Shown: piece by piece, positions 10,506 to 20,988 of the stretch
How the letters are laid out: each line of letters opens with the position of its first letter
How positions within the stretch are numbered: the first letter of the stretch is position 1
NCBI RefSeq assembly: GCF_003255815.1
Contig: NC_037681.1
Span: 75,576,386 to 75,640,385 of the forward strand
DNA length: 64,000 nucleotides
Direction of reading: 5' to 3'
DNA from: Theropithecus gelada
Lineage: Eukaryota > Chordata > Mammalia > Primates > Cercopithecidae
Program-made: the position numbers and the translations under genes
The notes under the pieces: model-generated
Databases searched by the model: none
What the model was told of the DNA's origin: nothing
The model's input: the letters and a program-made list of their open reading frames with translations, nothing else

Positions 10506-12234
10506 TTTAAACAGGGACATGATAGAAGTGACAAGTAATCAACTGAATGATACCTTGCTTCCAGGGTCATCTAAGCTCCCAAGAGGGCCTAATTCACAGA
10601 GAAACTGATTCAGACCTACCCCTCATTTTTCACTTCTGTGTCTCGATCACTGCCAGCCTCATTTATAGAGCAAGGCTGAACAAGAAACCTGCTTCTGGCT
10701 GACTGTGCTGTTTTAGCAAGGGTGATTGTTCTGTACCACTCGTCACCCAGGAGGTGAGGTTTCTCCACAGAGGAGGAGCATGTTTGGTAGCTGTGGTGGC
10801 ATCGTCAGCTGTGCTGCTGGTGGCCGTGGTGACATGTGCCAGCTGTACACCCGGGCACTCAGAAGTTGCTCCTCCCCCGATTGGTGAGAATATTTTAAAT
10901 GAGCATACTCTTTAGCAGCTCACAGAAACTGGAGAAATTCAGAATTGGACCATAGAGATCTTATTTACAAGATACCCTAGATTTTACTTACAAGATCTCT
11001 GTGAGACTGAATCCAATCTATTTAAACAATTTCCCCGCATGCATCTTTGCTAATTTTTATGAGTGATTTAGGTTACCTCCATTACAAATGAATTTTTCAG
11101 TCTTTTTTTTCCCCCTAAAGATCATTCCAATTTTAGTCTAGTATACAAGTAGCCCATTTAAGAACCAAGGCTGATCTCGTATAGGAGTAATTACAGGGCC
11201 TAACATCACTGTCAATCAGGGCAGAATAATGTGATGATTAATCAGGTACATCTGTGCTCCTTTAGTTGGACTTGTGTTGCTCTGGTAATGTGACTGGGGA
11301 ACAATGACTAACTACAGACACATTTCATCTCAGAGTTTGAACAGCAGGGATCTTGGACAAAAAAGAATTATCAATAAGAACACTTCCAAGGCCAGTCTGA
11401 AAGTTTTGCTGCTAGAAAGCTGAGGGACACACTGTAGGCCTGCATATGGCAGGCGTATTGAACTTCCAAGTAATCGCTTCTGTATTAGCTTCGCCACTTC
11501 ATCTATTTTAGGTCCCTACCTTTATATGCACTCAATGACTATGATAGAGTCTCCTGTATACCATATGGGCCCCTTTTCTTTTTCACTTTCTTTTTTAAAA
11601 TAACACTTATTCTTTCCTCTGTTTTGCAAAAATTGTATGATCATTATAGAAAAATTAGAGAAAAGCACTTAAAGGAAAATCATCTATAATCCCACTACCC
11701 AGATGTAGCCATGGTTAACATTTTAGCGTATATCTTGTAGTATGTATTTTTCTAGTATTTGTATTCATTTTTATTTACATGTGGGGTATTGTGCATATGC
11801 TCTGTAACTGGCTCTTTTCACTAATACATCGTCTCACTGTGTTCTAATTTGTTTCCTGTTTTATTCTATATTTTGAGCCAATTTAAATTTTTTTTGGAGA
11901 TAGAGTATATGTATCAAACACTCATCAGTCTTCCTGTTAAAGGCTACTGCCACAGAAAGGGAGAACCACATTACACCTAGGACTGGGCCTCTGTGCAAAC
12001 AGAGGAGTTCTGAATGGACAATATGGAAACCAAGTCACCCAGTGTGTAGTTGCCCTTGGCCTCTGGAAGAGGCTCCTTCCTTCGTGCTTGCTGATGGGGT
12101 TTATGTGGCCCCATGCGGTGAATCCCTTGTGATGGGGCATGAGGAATCGTCCAGTGTTAGGACAGCAGCACAGTGTGTAAGTTCTTATTCTCACCATCTA
12201 AGGTCTGACAAACTCTTTGCATTTTGTTTTGCTT

Positions 12235-12270
12235 ATACATACACACATGCACATGCGTGCACACACACAC
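12235..12270. repeat. CA-rich microsatellite
   Basis: Interrupted (CA)n: acatacacacatgcacatgc followed by gtgcacacacacac. Intronic, with no other role visible. Confidence 0.8.
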
Positions 12271-12649
12271 CTACACTTACAGGCAACTTCCGTACAAGTA
12301 TAACATGTGTGTAAAAGAAAAATGAGAGGTATGCAATGTGTTCTTTATTTAGATACTGACATTAGCTAAACATGTATATGCCATCCTTAGCCACTTTAGC
12401 TACAACAGAAATAACATCGGTGTTTTTATGACATAGAGTAGGACAACAAAAACTCTCACCCAAACTCAAAGTGCTTTTTCTGTTTTCTCACTTAACAACA
12501 GTCAACACAGAAGACTTCTGTGACCAAACTTGTGGAGATTTCTCCCCACCAACAAGCAAATAATTCTGTGACAGACACTAGCTGAGTATTTTCTAGTTCC
12601 GTTCTATTCTGACTCTGTCTACCTGGAGGTAGCCTCAGATCCCACAGGT

Positions 12650-13235
12650 TGAGGGCTCAGTTTCTGAGGCCGTGCCCCTCATCCCACCTTGGGTTTCATT
12701 AATTTGCTGGAGTCGCTCAGAGAACTCAGACGTACTTACTTCATTTGCCACGTTATTACAGAGGATGTTACAAAGGTTATGGATGGAAAGCTATATAGGG
12801 CAAGGCACATGGGAAGGGGCACAGAGCTTTCATGGCCTCCCTGCATGCACCTTCCTCCAGGGATCTCCTTATGTTCAGCTATCTAGAAGTTCTCCAAACT
12901 CTGTCCTTTGGGGTTTTTAATGGAGGCTTCATTACATAGGCATGGTTGATATACTCACTGGCGATGGGTGAGCAGCTTAACCTTTGATCCCTCTCCCTTC
13001 CCTGAAGGTCAGGAATGGGGCTGCAAGTCCCAACCCTCTACTACTGCTTTGGTCTTTCTGGTGACCAGCTCCCATCCTGAAGCTACCTCTGGGCTGGCAG
13101 CCATCAAGTCAATCATGAGCATACAAGAAGACCTCACTGGAGATCCAAGGATTGTAGGAGTTGTATGCCAGGAAATGGAGGGGGAGAATTGAAGACCCCA
13201 TACGTATTTTGTAATATCACAATGGCACTAAGAAA
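12650..13235. mobile_element. Old LTR-like interspersed repeat, family not assigned
   Basis: The order 'ttcattaatttgctgg', 'gctcagagaactcagacg', 'ggtttttaatggaggcttca', 'ttacataggcatggttgata', 'gaccagctcccatcctga' and 'atgccaggaaatgg' matches a common mammalian repeat that I recall but cannot name with confidence; an ERVL-class LTR is possible. Short ORFs here are incidental. Confidence 0.4.
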
Positions 13236-13442
13236 TTAGATGGAAACTAAAAAGTTCTCACAAAAAAAGGTTTTTGTAAATGTTTGACATTGTATAGATA
13301 CAAGGAAACAATCTTTTATCTCTAGGAAATATAATTTGCTATATCTGTTCTTTATTTTCATTTTGGTTTTCTCTAGTCTCTCTAAAGTATATATGAATGA
13401 TTTTGAATCTAGGGGGATTTTCCTCCAATCAAGAAATCACTG

Positions 13443-13755
13443 GGCTGAGCATGGTGGCTCACGCCTATAATCCCAGCACTTTGGGAGGCCGAGGCAGGTG
13501 GATCACTTGAGGTCAGGGGTTCCAGATCAGCCTGGTCAACATGGCAAAACCCCATCTCTACTAAAAATACAAAAAATTAGCTGGGCATGGTGGCGTGCAC
13601 CTGTAGTCCCAGCTACTTGGGAGGCTGAGGCATGAGACTCATCTGAGTCTGGGAGGTGGAGGTTGCAGTGATCCCAGATTGCACCACTGCACTCCAGCCT
13701 GAGTGACAGAGTGAGAATCTGTCTCAAAAAAAGAGGAAAAAAAAAAAAAAAAAAA
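13443..13755 (+). mobile_element. Alu (S type), sense; first of a tandem pair
   Basis: Sense Alu from 'ggctgagcatggtggctcac' to its A-tail (A-run with one AGAGG interruption) at about 13755. The next Alu begins directly after the tail, so the pair is head-to-tail. Confidence 0.92.
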
Positions 13756-14057
13756 CCTAGTGCAGTGACTCACACCTGTAATCCCAGCACTTAGGGAGGT
13801 TGAGGTGGGTGGATCACCTGAGGTCAGGAGTTTGAGACCAGCCTGAACAACATGATGAAACCCCATCTTTACTAAAAATACAAAAAATTAGCCAGGCATG
13901 GTGGCACATGCCTGTAATCTCACCTACTCAGGAGACTGAGACAGGAGAATCATTTGAACCTGGGAGGCAGAGGTTGTAGTGAGCCAAGATTGTGACACTA
14001 CATTCCAGCCTGGGCAACAAGAGCAAAACTCCGTCTCAAAAAAAAAAAAAAAAAAAA
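13756..14057 (+). mobile_element. Alu (S/J type), sense; second of a tandem pair
   Basis: Begins 'cctagtgcagtgactcacac', lacking the usual first bases, and runs through 'gaacctgggaggcagaggtt' to an A-tail of 17 or more. It abuts the preceding Alu's tail, probably having inserted in that A-rich site. Confidence 0.92.
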
Positions 14058-14466
14058 TTTTTTTTGGATGCTTAACGTTTTTATGGTTATCTGGTTGATT
14101 TCTTCTCTTAAACTTTAAGAGGTTAAACACATTTCACCTTTAGACCTTTTTCTCCCCTAATTGTTCACGGTATGTCCAGTGATGTATCCTGGCTCTAATG
14201 TCCATGTTCACTTTTGATTTTCAAAGAGTCAGAGCCCCAGAATTCCATCTCTTCCTTGCCTCTCATCGTAGGGTCCACATTCATGTAGCCATAATGGATC
14301 AGGAGACATTCTATTCTTTTTATTGTGGAAAATTTCAAAGTTACGCCAAAGTAGAGGGAATAGCATAATGAACCCTCTGTACCCATCACCCAGTTGCAAC
14401 AATGATCAGCATCCTACACGTTGCACAGATCTTTCCTTCTCTCTCTCTTTTTTTTTTTTAAAAAAA

Positions 14467-14774
14467 CTTTTTTTTTGTTTGTTTTTTCTTGAGATGGAGT
14501 CTTGCTCTGTCACCCAGGCTGGAGTGCAGTGGTGCGACCTCAGCCCACTGCAATCTCCTCCTCCTGGGTTCAAGCAATTATCCTATCTCAGCCTCCTTAG
14601 TAGCTAGGATTACAGGTGCCTGCCACCACTCCTGGCTAATTTTTTGTATTTTTAGTAGAGAACAGGGTTTCACCATGTTGGCCAGGCTGGTCTCGAACTC
14701 CTGACCTCAGCTGATCCGCCCACCTCAGCCTCTCAAAGTGCTGGGATTACAGGCATGTGCCACCACGCCTGGCC
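14467..14774 (-). mobile_element. Alu (S type), antisense
   Basis: Antisense Alu with a T-rich tail ('ttttttttgtttgttttttc'), 'ttgagatggagtcttgctct' and an end of 'gccaccacgcctggcc'. It lies 410 bases from, and inverted relative to, the tandem pair at 13443-14057, so the intron can fold into an Alu-Alu duplex. Confidence 0.92.
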
Positions 14775-14874
14775 TCTTTTTTTAATCTATTATTCAGCTT
14801 CATATTTTACCTTTAGATATGGTGGGAATGGAAAATGGTGCAGCAACTTGGAAAACATTAGTGCCTCAAAACGT

Positions 14875-16075
14875 GAAACACACATTCTCCACATTGTGGC
14901 CAACACTTGTTATTGTCTGTCGTTTTTATTATAGGCACCTCGTGAGTGTGAAGTGCTATCTCATTATGGTTTTCCCAATAGCTAATGATGTTGAGCATGT
15001 TTTCATGTGCTGACTGGGTATATTTTCTCTGTAGAATGTCTGTTTAAAGATACCACCCAATTTTAATAGAGTTATTTGTCTTTTTATTACTGAGTTTTAA
15101 GAGTTTTAATGTATTTTGAATATAGGTCCCTTATCAGATATATGATTTGCAAATAATTTCACCCATGTTCAAGTTTTTAGGCAAGAATACTTTATAGGTA
15201 CTTCCTGTCACATCAGAAAAGATAAAATCGATGGTATACCAGAGAGCAGGGAGGCAGTAGGAATGGTCCTTCCCAGGTGCAAGCAATAGGGGTATATTAT
15301 CTATAGAGAATTTGAAAATAACTAAAAGCCATACTGCTTTTTATTATTCCCATTTGCTGGCAATTCTAAACAATGTTAGTGATGGAATTCCTTCCCTCCA
15401 GGATGGACCACTTCCCCAGCACCACCTTGGTGTATGCTGCTGCCCAAAAGGTCTAGTTGTTCTGCTGTCAGTCATACTCAGCTCAATTGGTGGGTTCTGG
15501 GAGTATTGACCTGATCCTTTCGTTACACAGCTCCCCATCAACACATTTTCTAACGGTTGTAGCATCAGCTGACAACCTTGGGCTAAACTGATTACTTAAT
15601 TTGGCTTAAAAGTGGTAGTTTTCTAATTTTATTCATTCTTCATATTAGCTAGAATTATTTTATAAACAAGAATTTTCCCTCATGAACCATTTGGTTTCTC
15701 CGAAATATAATTCTCACAGGAAGTGTTTCTTTAAATGTTAGGGTTATTTTATTTTTGTCTATAACTTGCTGATTTTTTTTCCCAGTTTGTCATTCATCCT
15801 TTGAGTTTGCTATGGTGTTTTTCATCAAGCAATAAGTTTCTATTTTTATGTGGTTATATTTATTAATCTTTTATTGCTTCAAGATTTTCATATTTAGAAA
15901 AATATTGCCCATTCTCACATTTAAAAGAAATCACCTATTCTAATGTTCTATGGCTTCATCTTTTATATTTAGGTCTCTAAATAGTTTATAATCTATTCTA
16001 GTATCTGAGGAACAGGTCCAACTTTGTTTTTTCCTTATGGCTGCCAAGGTGTTCCAAACACTATTTTTTCCCTTT
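14875..16075 (-). mobile_element. L1M ORF2 fragments, antisense
   Basis: Antisense L1 ORF2-like sequence in two blocks. The 14875-15175 block has 'agtgctatctcattatggtt', 'gttgagcatgttttcatg' and 'ataggtcccttatcagatat'; the 15715-16075 block has 'gtcattcatcctttgagttt' and 'tcaagattttcatatttaga'. 15178-15714 between them shows no clear L1 match and may be an insertion. Heavily degraded. Confidence 0.65.
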
Positions 16076-16344
16076 TTAAATAGATTTTATATTTTAGAGT
16101 GGTTTTAGGTTGACAGCAAAATTGAGCAGAAAGTACAGAGAGTTCCCATTACCTCCTACCTCCTCATATGCACAGCCTCCCCTACTATCACCATCCTGCA
16201 CTAGAGTGGTACATTTGTTACAATTCATGAACCTACCTTGACAGATTATCACCCGAAGTCCATAGTTTATATTAGCGTTCACTCTGTTTTGTACATTCTA
16301 TGAGTTTTGACAAATGTATATTGACACATGATCTATCATGATAC

Positions 16345-16770
16345 TGTTACCAAGCTAGCAATGGGCTTGCTGCCCAAAAAGCATAGACGCCAATACTATG
16401 CCACCAGCTTTTGTGAAAAGAAAGAGTTTATTGCAGTTTGACGGCAAGGAGACAGGGGGCAATGCTCAAATCTCTCTCTCGAGCTGGGGACTGGGGCCGG
16501 ATTCATAGCAGCGGGTAATGAGGCGTGATCTGATTGGATCTTACAATGCAGTGTTGCCGGGAGACATGATAGGACTGGATCATGCCATGAGGTGTGTAGT
16601 TCTTAATTTGGTCCCTGTTCCTTGGTCCAATCACTTAGGTTCCACCCATGGTTCATCTGGGCATGATCAAGTTATATAACTTGCAACCTGGGTTCCATGA
16701 TAACTGAAAAACAACTCACCATTGTATTATGTAAAGTTGAACCAGACTGGGCTGATTCTGCAGTTACCAC
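16345..16770 (-). mobile_element. Solo LTR of an endogenous retrovirus (ERV1-like), antisense
   Basis: About 411-426 bp interrupting otherwise continuous L1. On the reverse strand it has TG at the start, a central GC-rich promoter-like part, 'gcaataaactctttctttt' as polyadenylation region and a 'cttggtaaca' end, which are LTR hallmarks of gammaretrovirus-like elements. GTTACC occurs at both edges (16346-16351 and 16763-16768), so the exact ends are ambiguous: either a 6-bp target duplication, or LTR ends of TG...CA at 16345-16770. No internal retroviral genes are present here, so it is a solo LTR. Family not assigned. Confidence 0.6.
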
Positions 16771-18209
16771 AGTATATTCAGAAGAGTTTCACTGCCCTAA
16801 AAGTTCTTTGTGTTCTGCCTATTTATCCCTTCATCCCTCCCTCCCCTGTATACTGTGGCAACCACTAATTTTTTAGCATCTTTGTAGTTTTACCTTTTCC
16901 AGTGTGTCATATAATTGAAACCATACAGTATATGGTCTTTTCTGATTGGCTTCTTTTACTTAATGATATATATTTACTTTTCTTCCATGTCTTTTCATGA
17001 TGTGGTAGTTCATTTCTTTTTAGCACTGAATAATATCCATTGTCTGGATGTACCACAGTTTGTTTACCCATTCACCTGCTAAAGGACATCTATGTTGCTG
17101 CCAAGTTTTGACAATTATGAATAAAGCTGCTATAAATATCCATGTGCAGGTTTCTGTGTGGACATAAGTTTTCAGCTCATTTAGGCAAATATCAACGAAT
17201 ATAATTGCTGGTTATATGGTAATAATATGCTTAGTTTTGTAAGAAATTGCCAAACTGTCTTTCAAAATAGCTGTATCATTTTGCATTCCCACCAGCAATT
17301 AACAAGAGTTCTTATCACTCCATAGACTAGCCAGCATTTGGCATCAAACACCATTTATTTTAAAAGTTCATCTTTCCTGCTATTGATATAAGACCTTGTC
17401 TTTGTTATACACTACATTTTTATATTCATTATATGTGTCTGTTTCAAGATTTTCTGTTTTGTCATTTGTCAGTCAACTCATACACAGGTACTATACTGTT
17501 TTAATTACAGAGCCTTTATAGATTGTTTTAATATCTAGGAGAGCTACTCTTCGCACTCTGCTTTTCTGTTTCCATTTTCCTGGTCATTCCTGCTGGATTA
17601 TTCTTCCATGAGAACTTTAAAATCAAGGTGTCTAACTCCGGATTAAACACACACACACACCCCCGTGGTCTTTTTATTGGAACTAAGTTGAATTTATAAA
17701 CTAAGGGATAACTGCTATCTTTAGGATTGAGTTTTCTTTTCCAAGAACATGGAATATGGTTCTATTTTTTAAAGTCTGCCTTTTTAATCTTACAGATCAG
17801 GTCTTTTTTCTCTCTTCATTTTTATATGTTGTATGTTTCTTGTTGAGTTTATACCTTGTTATTTTTATTGTTTATAAATAGAGTCCTCTGCTCCATCATA
17901 TTTTTCAACCGGTCATTGTATATGCAAAGGTTATTGATTTGGTATTGAATTTTATATAATGCAGCTTTACTAAAATGTCTTATTTGTAGTCATTTTAAAA
18001 TTACTTCCCTTTGAATTTTTTAGATATGTATAATCTGCAAATATGATTAGTTTTAGCTCTTCCATTCCAGCTCTTGTGCCTTTTAAAATCTTGTCTAACT
18101 GCATTAGTTCATGTGTTCAATATGATGTTAAATGGTAGTGGTAATTATCCTGACTCTATTGGGAATGCCATTAAGTAACAATCTTTTGAGTGTGTACACA
18201 CAAATATGA

Positions 18210-18366
18210 TGAATAAGCTATTTCAGCATGTTCTGTCTTTAAAGAAAGGATAATGACACATAGCATGTCTGGAGAGCCGGCCTATATATAGTTACCTTGA
18301 ATAAATCTGGATTTCTCAATGATGAAGTACAGGGAAATATAAATATCTAAAGGACAAGTCTGAAGC
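18210..18366. repeat. Diverged repeat copy Y1, family not assigned
   Basis: About 157 bp aligning in the same orientation with 20074-20230: 'gaataag', 'tttcag', 'tttaaa.gaa.g.taatg', 'atgtctgga.agcc.gcct', 'tttctca.tga' and 'ggggaaat/agggaaat.t.aat.t.ta'. I estimate about 70% identity by eye. Not L1-like, though inside an L1 region. Confidence 0.5.
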
Positions 18367-19384
18367 ATCCTTTAATTTCCGCTGTATTGGGTGTTGAGTG
18401 TTTTATTTTTTAAATCCTGGATGAATGTTAGATTTTTGTCAAATACGTTTTTAGCATCTGAAAATGATAATATGATTTTTCTCTTTACATCTATTAATAT
18501 GATCAATTGTATTACTTGATTCCTTAATATTGAGCCACCCTTGTGTTTGGTCCTAATGTATTATTTTTAATATGCTTTCAGATTCCATTTGCTAATATTT
18601 ATGATGTTTGTATCTATATTCATAAGACAGATTGGTCAGTCATGTTCTTTTTGTTAATTGCTTTTTTTTTTTACATTATTGAAATTATGTCCTAACATAT
18701 CAAAGACCATCAAATAGTCCCTCTCATGCTGTGAGATGCCAAGTCTACAGCCCAAGTCTACAATTGGCCTTTACATTTATATTTGTCCTTCTGCCCCTTG
18801 AGTTATAAACCTACATCTCTGAATGTGCAGCATCCCAAAGTGCCTCGAATCAATAGAAGACATCCTTTCTCTTTCCATAGCTGTGGGTCCAGGGCTTCAA
18901 CTTCTAGATGATATGTTTCCAGCTGAAAACCCATTTAACCCAGAGCAATGCTTTCCACAGCAAGAGTGGTTCATGTGAAGCTTTTCGTTAATACTATCTC
19001 TTTCCTCCTGCACAAGAGGAGAAAAAGAGGAGTCAATACTATCTCTTTCCTTCTGCATATCCCCAGAATTACTTGCAACCCCACAGTGGTGGCATTAATT
19101 TTATCTTATGGAGACATTATGACATGTTTTAAATGTTTCATTACTTTGTTTAACGTATAAGTAAATAAACTTTGGCAGCAATATTAGGGTAAGAAGAAAG
19201 GGCTCAAACATGCAAAGAAAAGTGAAAGCTCATTATTTTAATGTAGATGCCTGTGTGGATTTTAAACCATTTTCTAATTTAGTGGTCCTGTTAGATGTGC
19301 TTAAAATTAGACCAAATGCATGCTTTTAATAAAACTGTTGCTTCCATTCAAACTAGACTTTTATTTCCTATTTGTCTCTTACAG

Positions 19385-19485
19385 AGGACATAAAGATAAG
19401 ATATTTGTGGTAAAGTGTAACCCACACCATGTTGACAAACTGGTTACAGTTGGGATAAAGCACATCAAGTTCTGGCAACAAGCAG
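19385..19485 (+). CDS. EML6: EML6 coding exon c (GHKDKIFVVKCNP blade)
   Basis: Internal coding exon of 101 nt. It completes the split Arg, then reads GHKDKIFVVKCNPHHV, DKLVTVGIKHIKFWQQA and the first base of a split Gly. The 'GHKDxIF' to 'VGIKHIKFW' span is the characteristic EML blade in which the WD dipeptide is replaced by FW. Acceptor 'tttgtctcttacag' is strong; donor is gtactg. It sits after a nearly 11-kb intron, 724 bases beyond the antisense L1 block. Confidence 0.93.
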
Positions 19486-20073
19486 GTACTGTCCTTTGGG
19501 TTTATCATTTATGTGACTGAGAGCTTGACCCTAGCTGGAAAGAAAAACAAAACGAAACTACTGCTACTACCTGGCTTGTCTCTGCAATCTAAAATAAAAA
19601 TGCGCCTAAAAAAGTTCACTCCCAAACTCACTTAGAATGCTTTGAAGCTTAGAACACTCTATATGATGCTATGCATATTCATCAATACCTAGAAAGCTTT
19701 GGAAAATGTTCTGCTGTGAAAATAATCATTTTTATATTTAGTCGTCTGTTCTGAAAGCAGTAATTATGTTAGACTACTGCACAGGAAATAAAATGATCAT
19801 TTCGGTTGAGTGAATAAAATTGTATCTATTTGGAGGGTTCCTTTATTTATCTATTACTGAATTTAAACCTGAATTAAACCCTGAGTCTGCCCACAAATAG
19901 GTGGTCCAATAAATATTGGTGGATTTCATGTTGATAATAATGATAAATAAATAAGCATGAGAAAACATAAAGGATACCTTAGTCTTCTCACTAATAAGTC
20001 AGACTTAATACAATTGAATCTGAATTCTTCATATCAGCTTTGGTACCAAGCCCAATTTTATTATGCAGAAACT

Positions 20074-20230
20074 GTGAATAAGGTTCTGTTTCAGTGCATT
20101 TTGCTTTTAAAAGAAGGTAATGCCACCCAATATGTCTGGAAAGCCAGCCTGTGCATAACTGTCATGTATAAAGCTGGGTTTCTCAGTGACAGGAAGTGTG
20201 GGGAAATGTGAATGTATAAGGGGCAAATCT
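20074..20230. repeat. Diverged repeat copy Y2, family not assigned
   Basis: Partner of 18210-18366, same orientation, on the other side of exon c. The 84-residue ORF crossing it (19957-20211) is incidental and not supported by any family resemblance. Confidence 0.5.
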
Positions 20231-20499
20231 AATGACTTGTCCCATATACTACATTTTCCTACAAAACAATTCATTTTTCTCACCCCAAAATTGCTGTGAT
20301 AAATAAGCAGAGCACATATAACATGTTTATATTTTACATTTATAGTCAGTACTATTTTTATTGTTTTTGGTCAGCATTCATGAAGACTTTGCTTGCTCCT
20401 CTAGGCACTTAGTGACTCTTTATCTTGGTTGACACAGAACTTGTGCTGAGCCTCAGTTAGACATGTGTCTTGGAGTGAGATGCATATTGAGTCCTCCCT

Positions 20500-20625
20500 C
20501 CAGCCAGACTCTGAGTTCCTTGAATGCAGGAACCCTCTTTTCATCTTCATATCCCAGCAGTGAGCACTGCACCTGCCACATGTAGGGGTTCAGTGAACGC
20601 TGAGTTAATGAATGAATGAGAAATA
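20500..20625 (+). mobile_element. L2 3' end, sense
   Basis: 'gactctgagttccttgaatg', 'gcaggaaccct', 'atcttcatatcccagcagtg', 'gcactgcacctgccacatgt' and 'tcagtgaacgctgagttaat' followed by (GAAT)n follow the L2 3'-terminal consensus order. Confidence 0.75.
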
Positions 20626-20785
20626 CTCTTACAATATTTTTGCTTGTGATGTTCTCTGCCACTTTTAGACATCTTTACATAAATACCTAATGAGAAACAC
20701 CAGATTTCTCACGGAAGTAGGCATTCTATATGCTCATAGGAAGTGCCAGATTTTTTAAATAATAACTGTTCTTGATCCACTCTAG

Positions 20786-20988
20786 GTGGGGGCTTCACTT
20801 CTAAAAGAGGAACTTTTGGAAGCATTGGAAAATTGGAAACAATGATGTGTGTTTCTTATGGACGAATGGAAGATCTAGTGTTCTCAGGAGCAGCTACTGG
20901 AGATATTTTTATTTGGAAAGACATTCTACTACTGAAGACAGTGAAAGCTCATGATGGGCCTGTGTTTGCTATGTATGCATTGGATAAG
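20786..20988 (+). CDS. EML6: EML6 coding exon d (FSGAATGDIFIWKD blade)
   Basis: Longest coding exon of the window (203 nt), beginning with two bases of a split Gly and ending on a codon boundary. It reads GGFTSKRGTFGSIGKLE, TMMCVSYGRMEDLVFSG, AATGDIFIWKDILLLKTVKA and HDGPVFAMYALDK. It contains the EML-specific surface loop (GGFTSKRGTFG) and one full propeller blade. Acceptor 'gatccactctag', donor gtatgg. EML5 has a different loop (recalled as GGGLIGRKGYIG), which supports EML6. Confidence 0.95.

Larger units (their letters stand above)
16080..18660 (-). mobile_element. L1M (L1ME-like) ORF2 region, antisense, split by an LTR
   Basis: Antisense L1 with the usual block order: 'gacagcaaaattgagcagaa', 'agtccatagtttatattagc', then (after the LTR) 'gttgctgccaagttttga', 'gaaattgccaaactgtcttt' and 'gcattcccaccagcaatt', and upstream ORF2 to about 18660. 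Multiple stops throughout. The LTR at 16345-16770 interrupts it, and a diverged repeat (18210-18366) lies within its distal part. Confidence 0.75.
8490..19384 (+). other. EML6: EML6 intron b-c, 10.9 kb
   Basis: The second largest intron in the window. Recognised contents: Alu at 10211, two tandem Alus and one inverted Alu (13443-14774), L1 ORF2-derived antisense sequence (14875-18660) carrying a solo LTR (16345-16770), an old LTR-like repeat (12650-13235) and a diverged repeat (18210-18366). Repeat-poor stretches with nothing recognisable: 8490-10200, 10506-11570, and 18700-19384 apart from a short direct repeat ('aatactatctctttcc' near 18990 and 19036). 11600-11900 resembles an old unassigned repeat. 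Confidence 0.7.
19486..20785 (+). other. EML6: EML6 intron c-d, 1.3 kb
   Basis: Gene-free. Contains diverged repeat Y2 (20074-20230) and an L2 3' end (20500-20625). Nothing recognisable at 19486-20070. Acceptor 'gatccactctag', donor gtactg. Confidence 0.7.

Noticed and set aside
10199..10570. 123-codon antisense ORF over 10199-10570
   Set aside because: Translation of an Alu (residues such as PRLECSGAIVAHCNL are typical antisense Alu translations). No gene.
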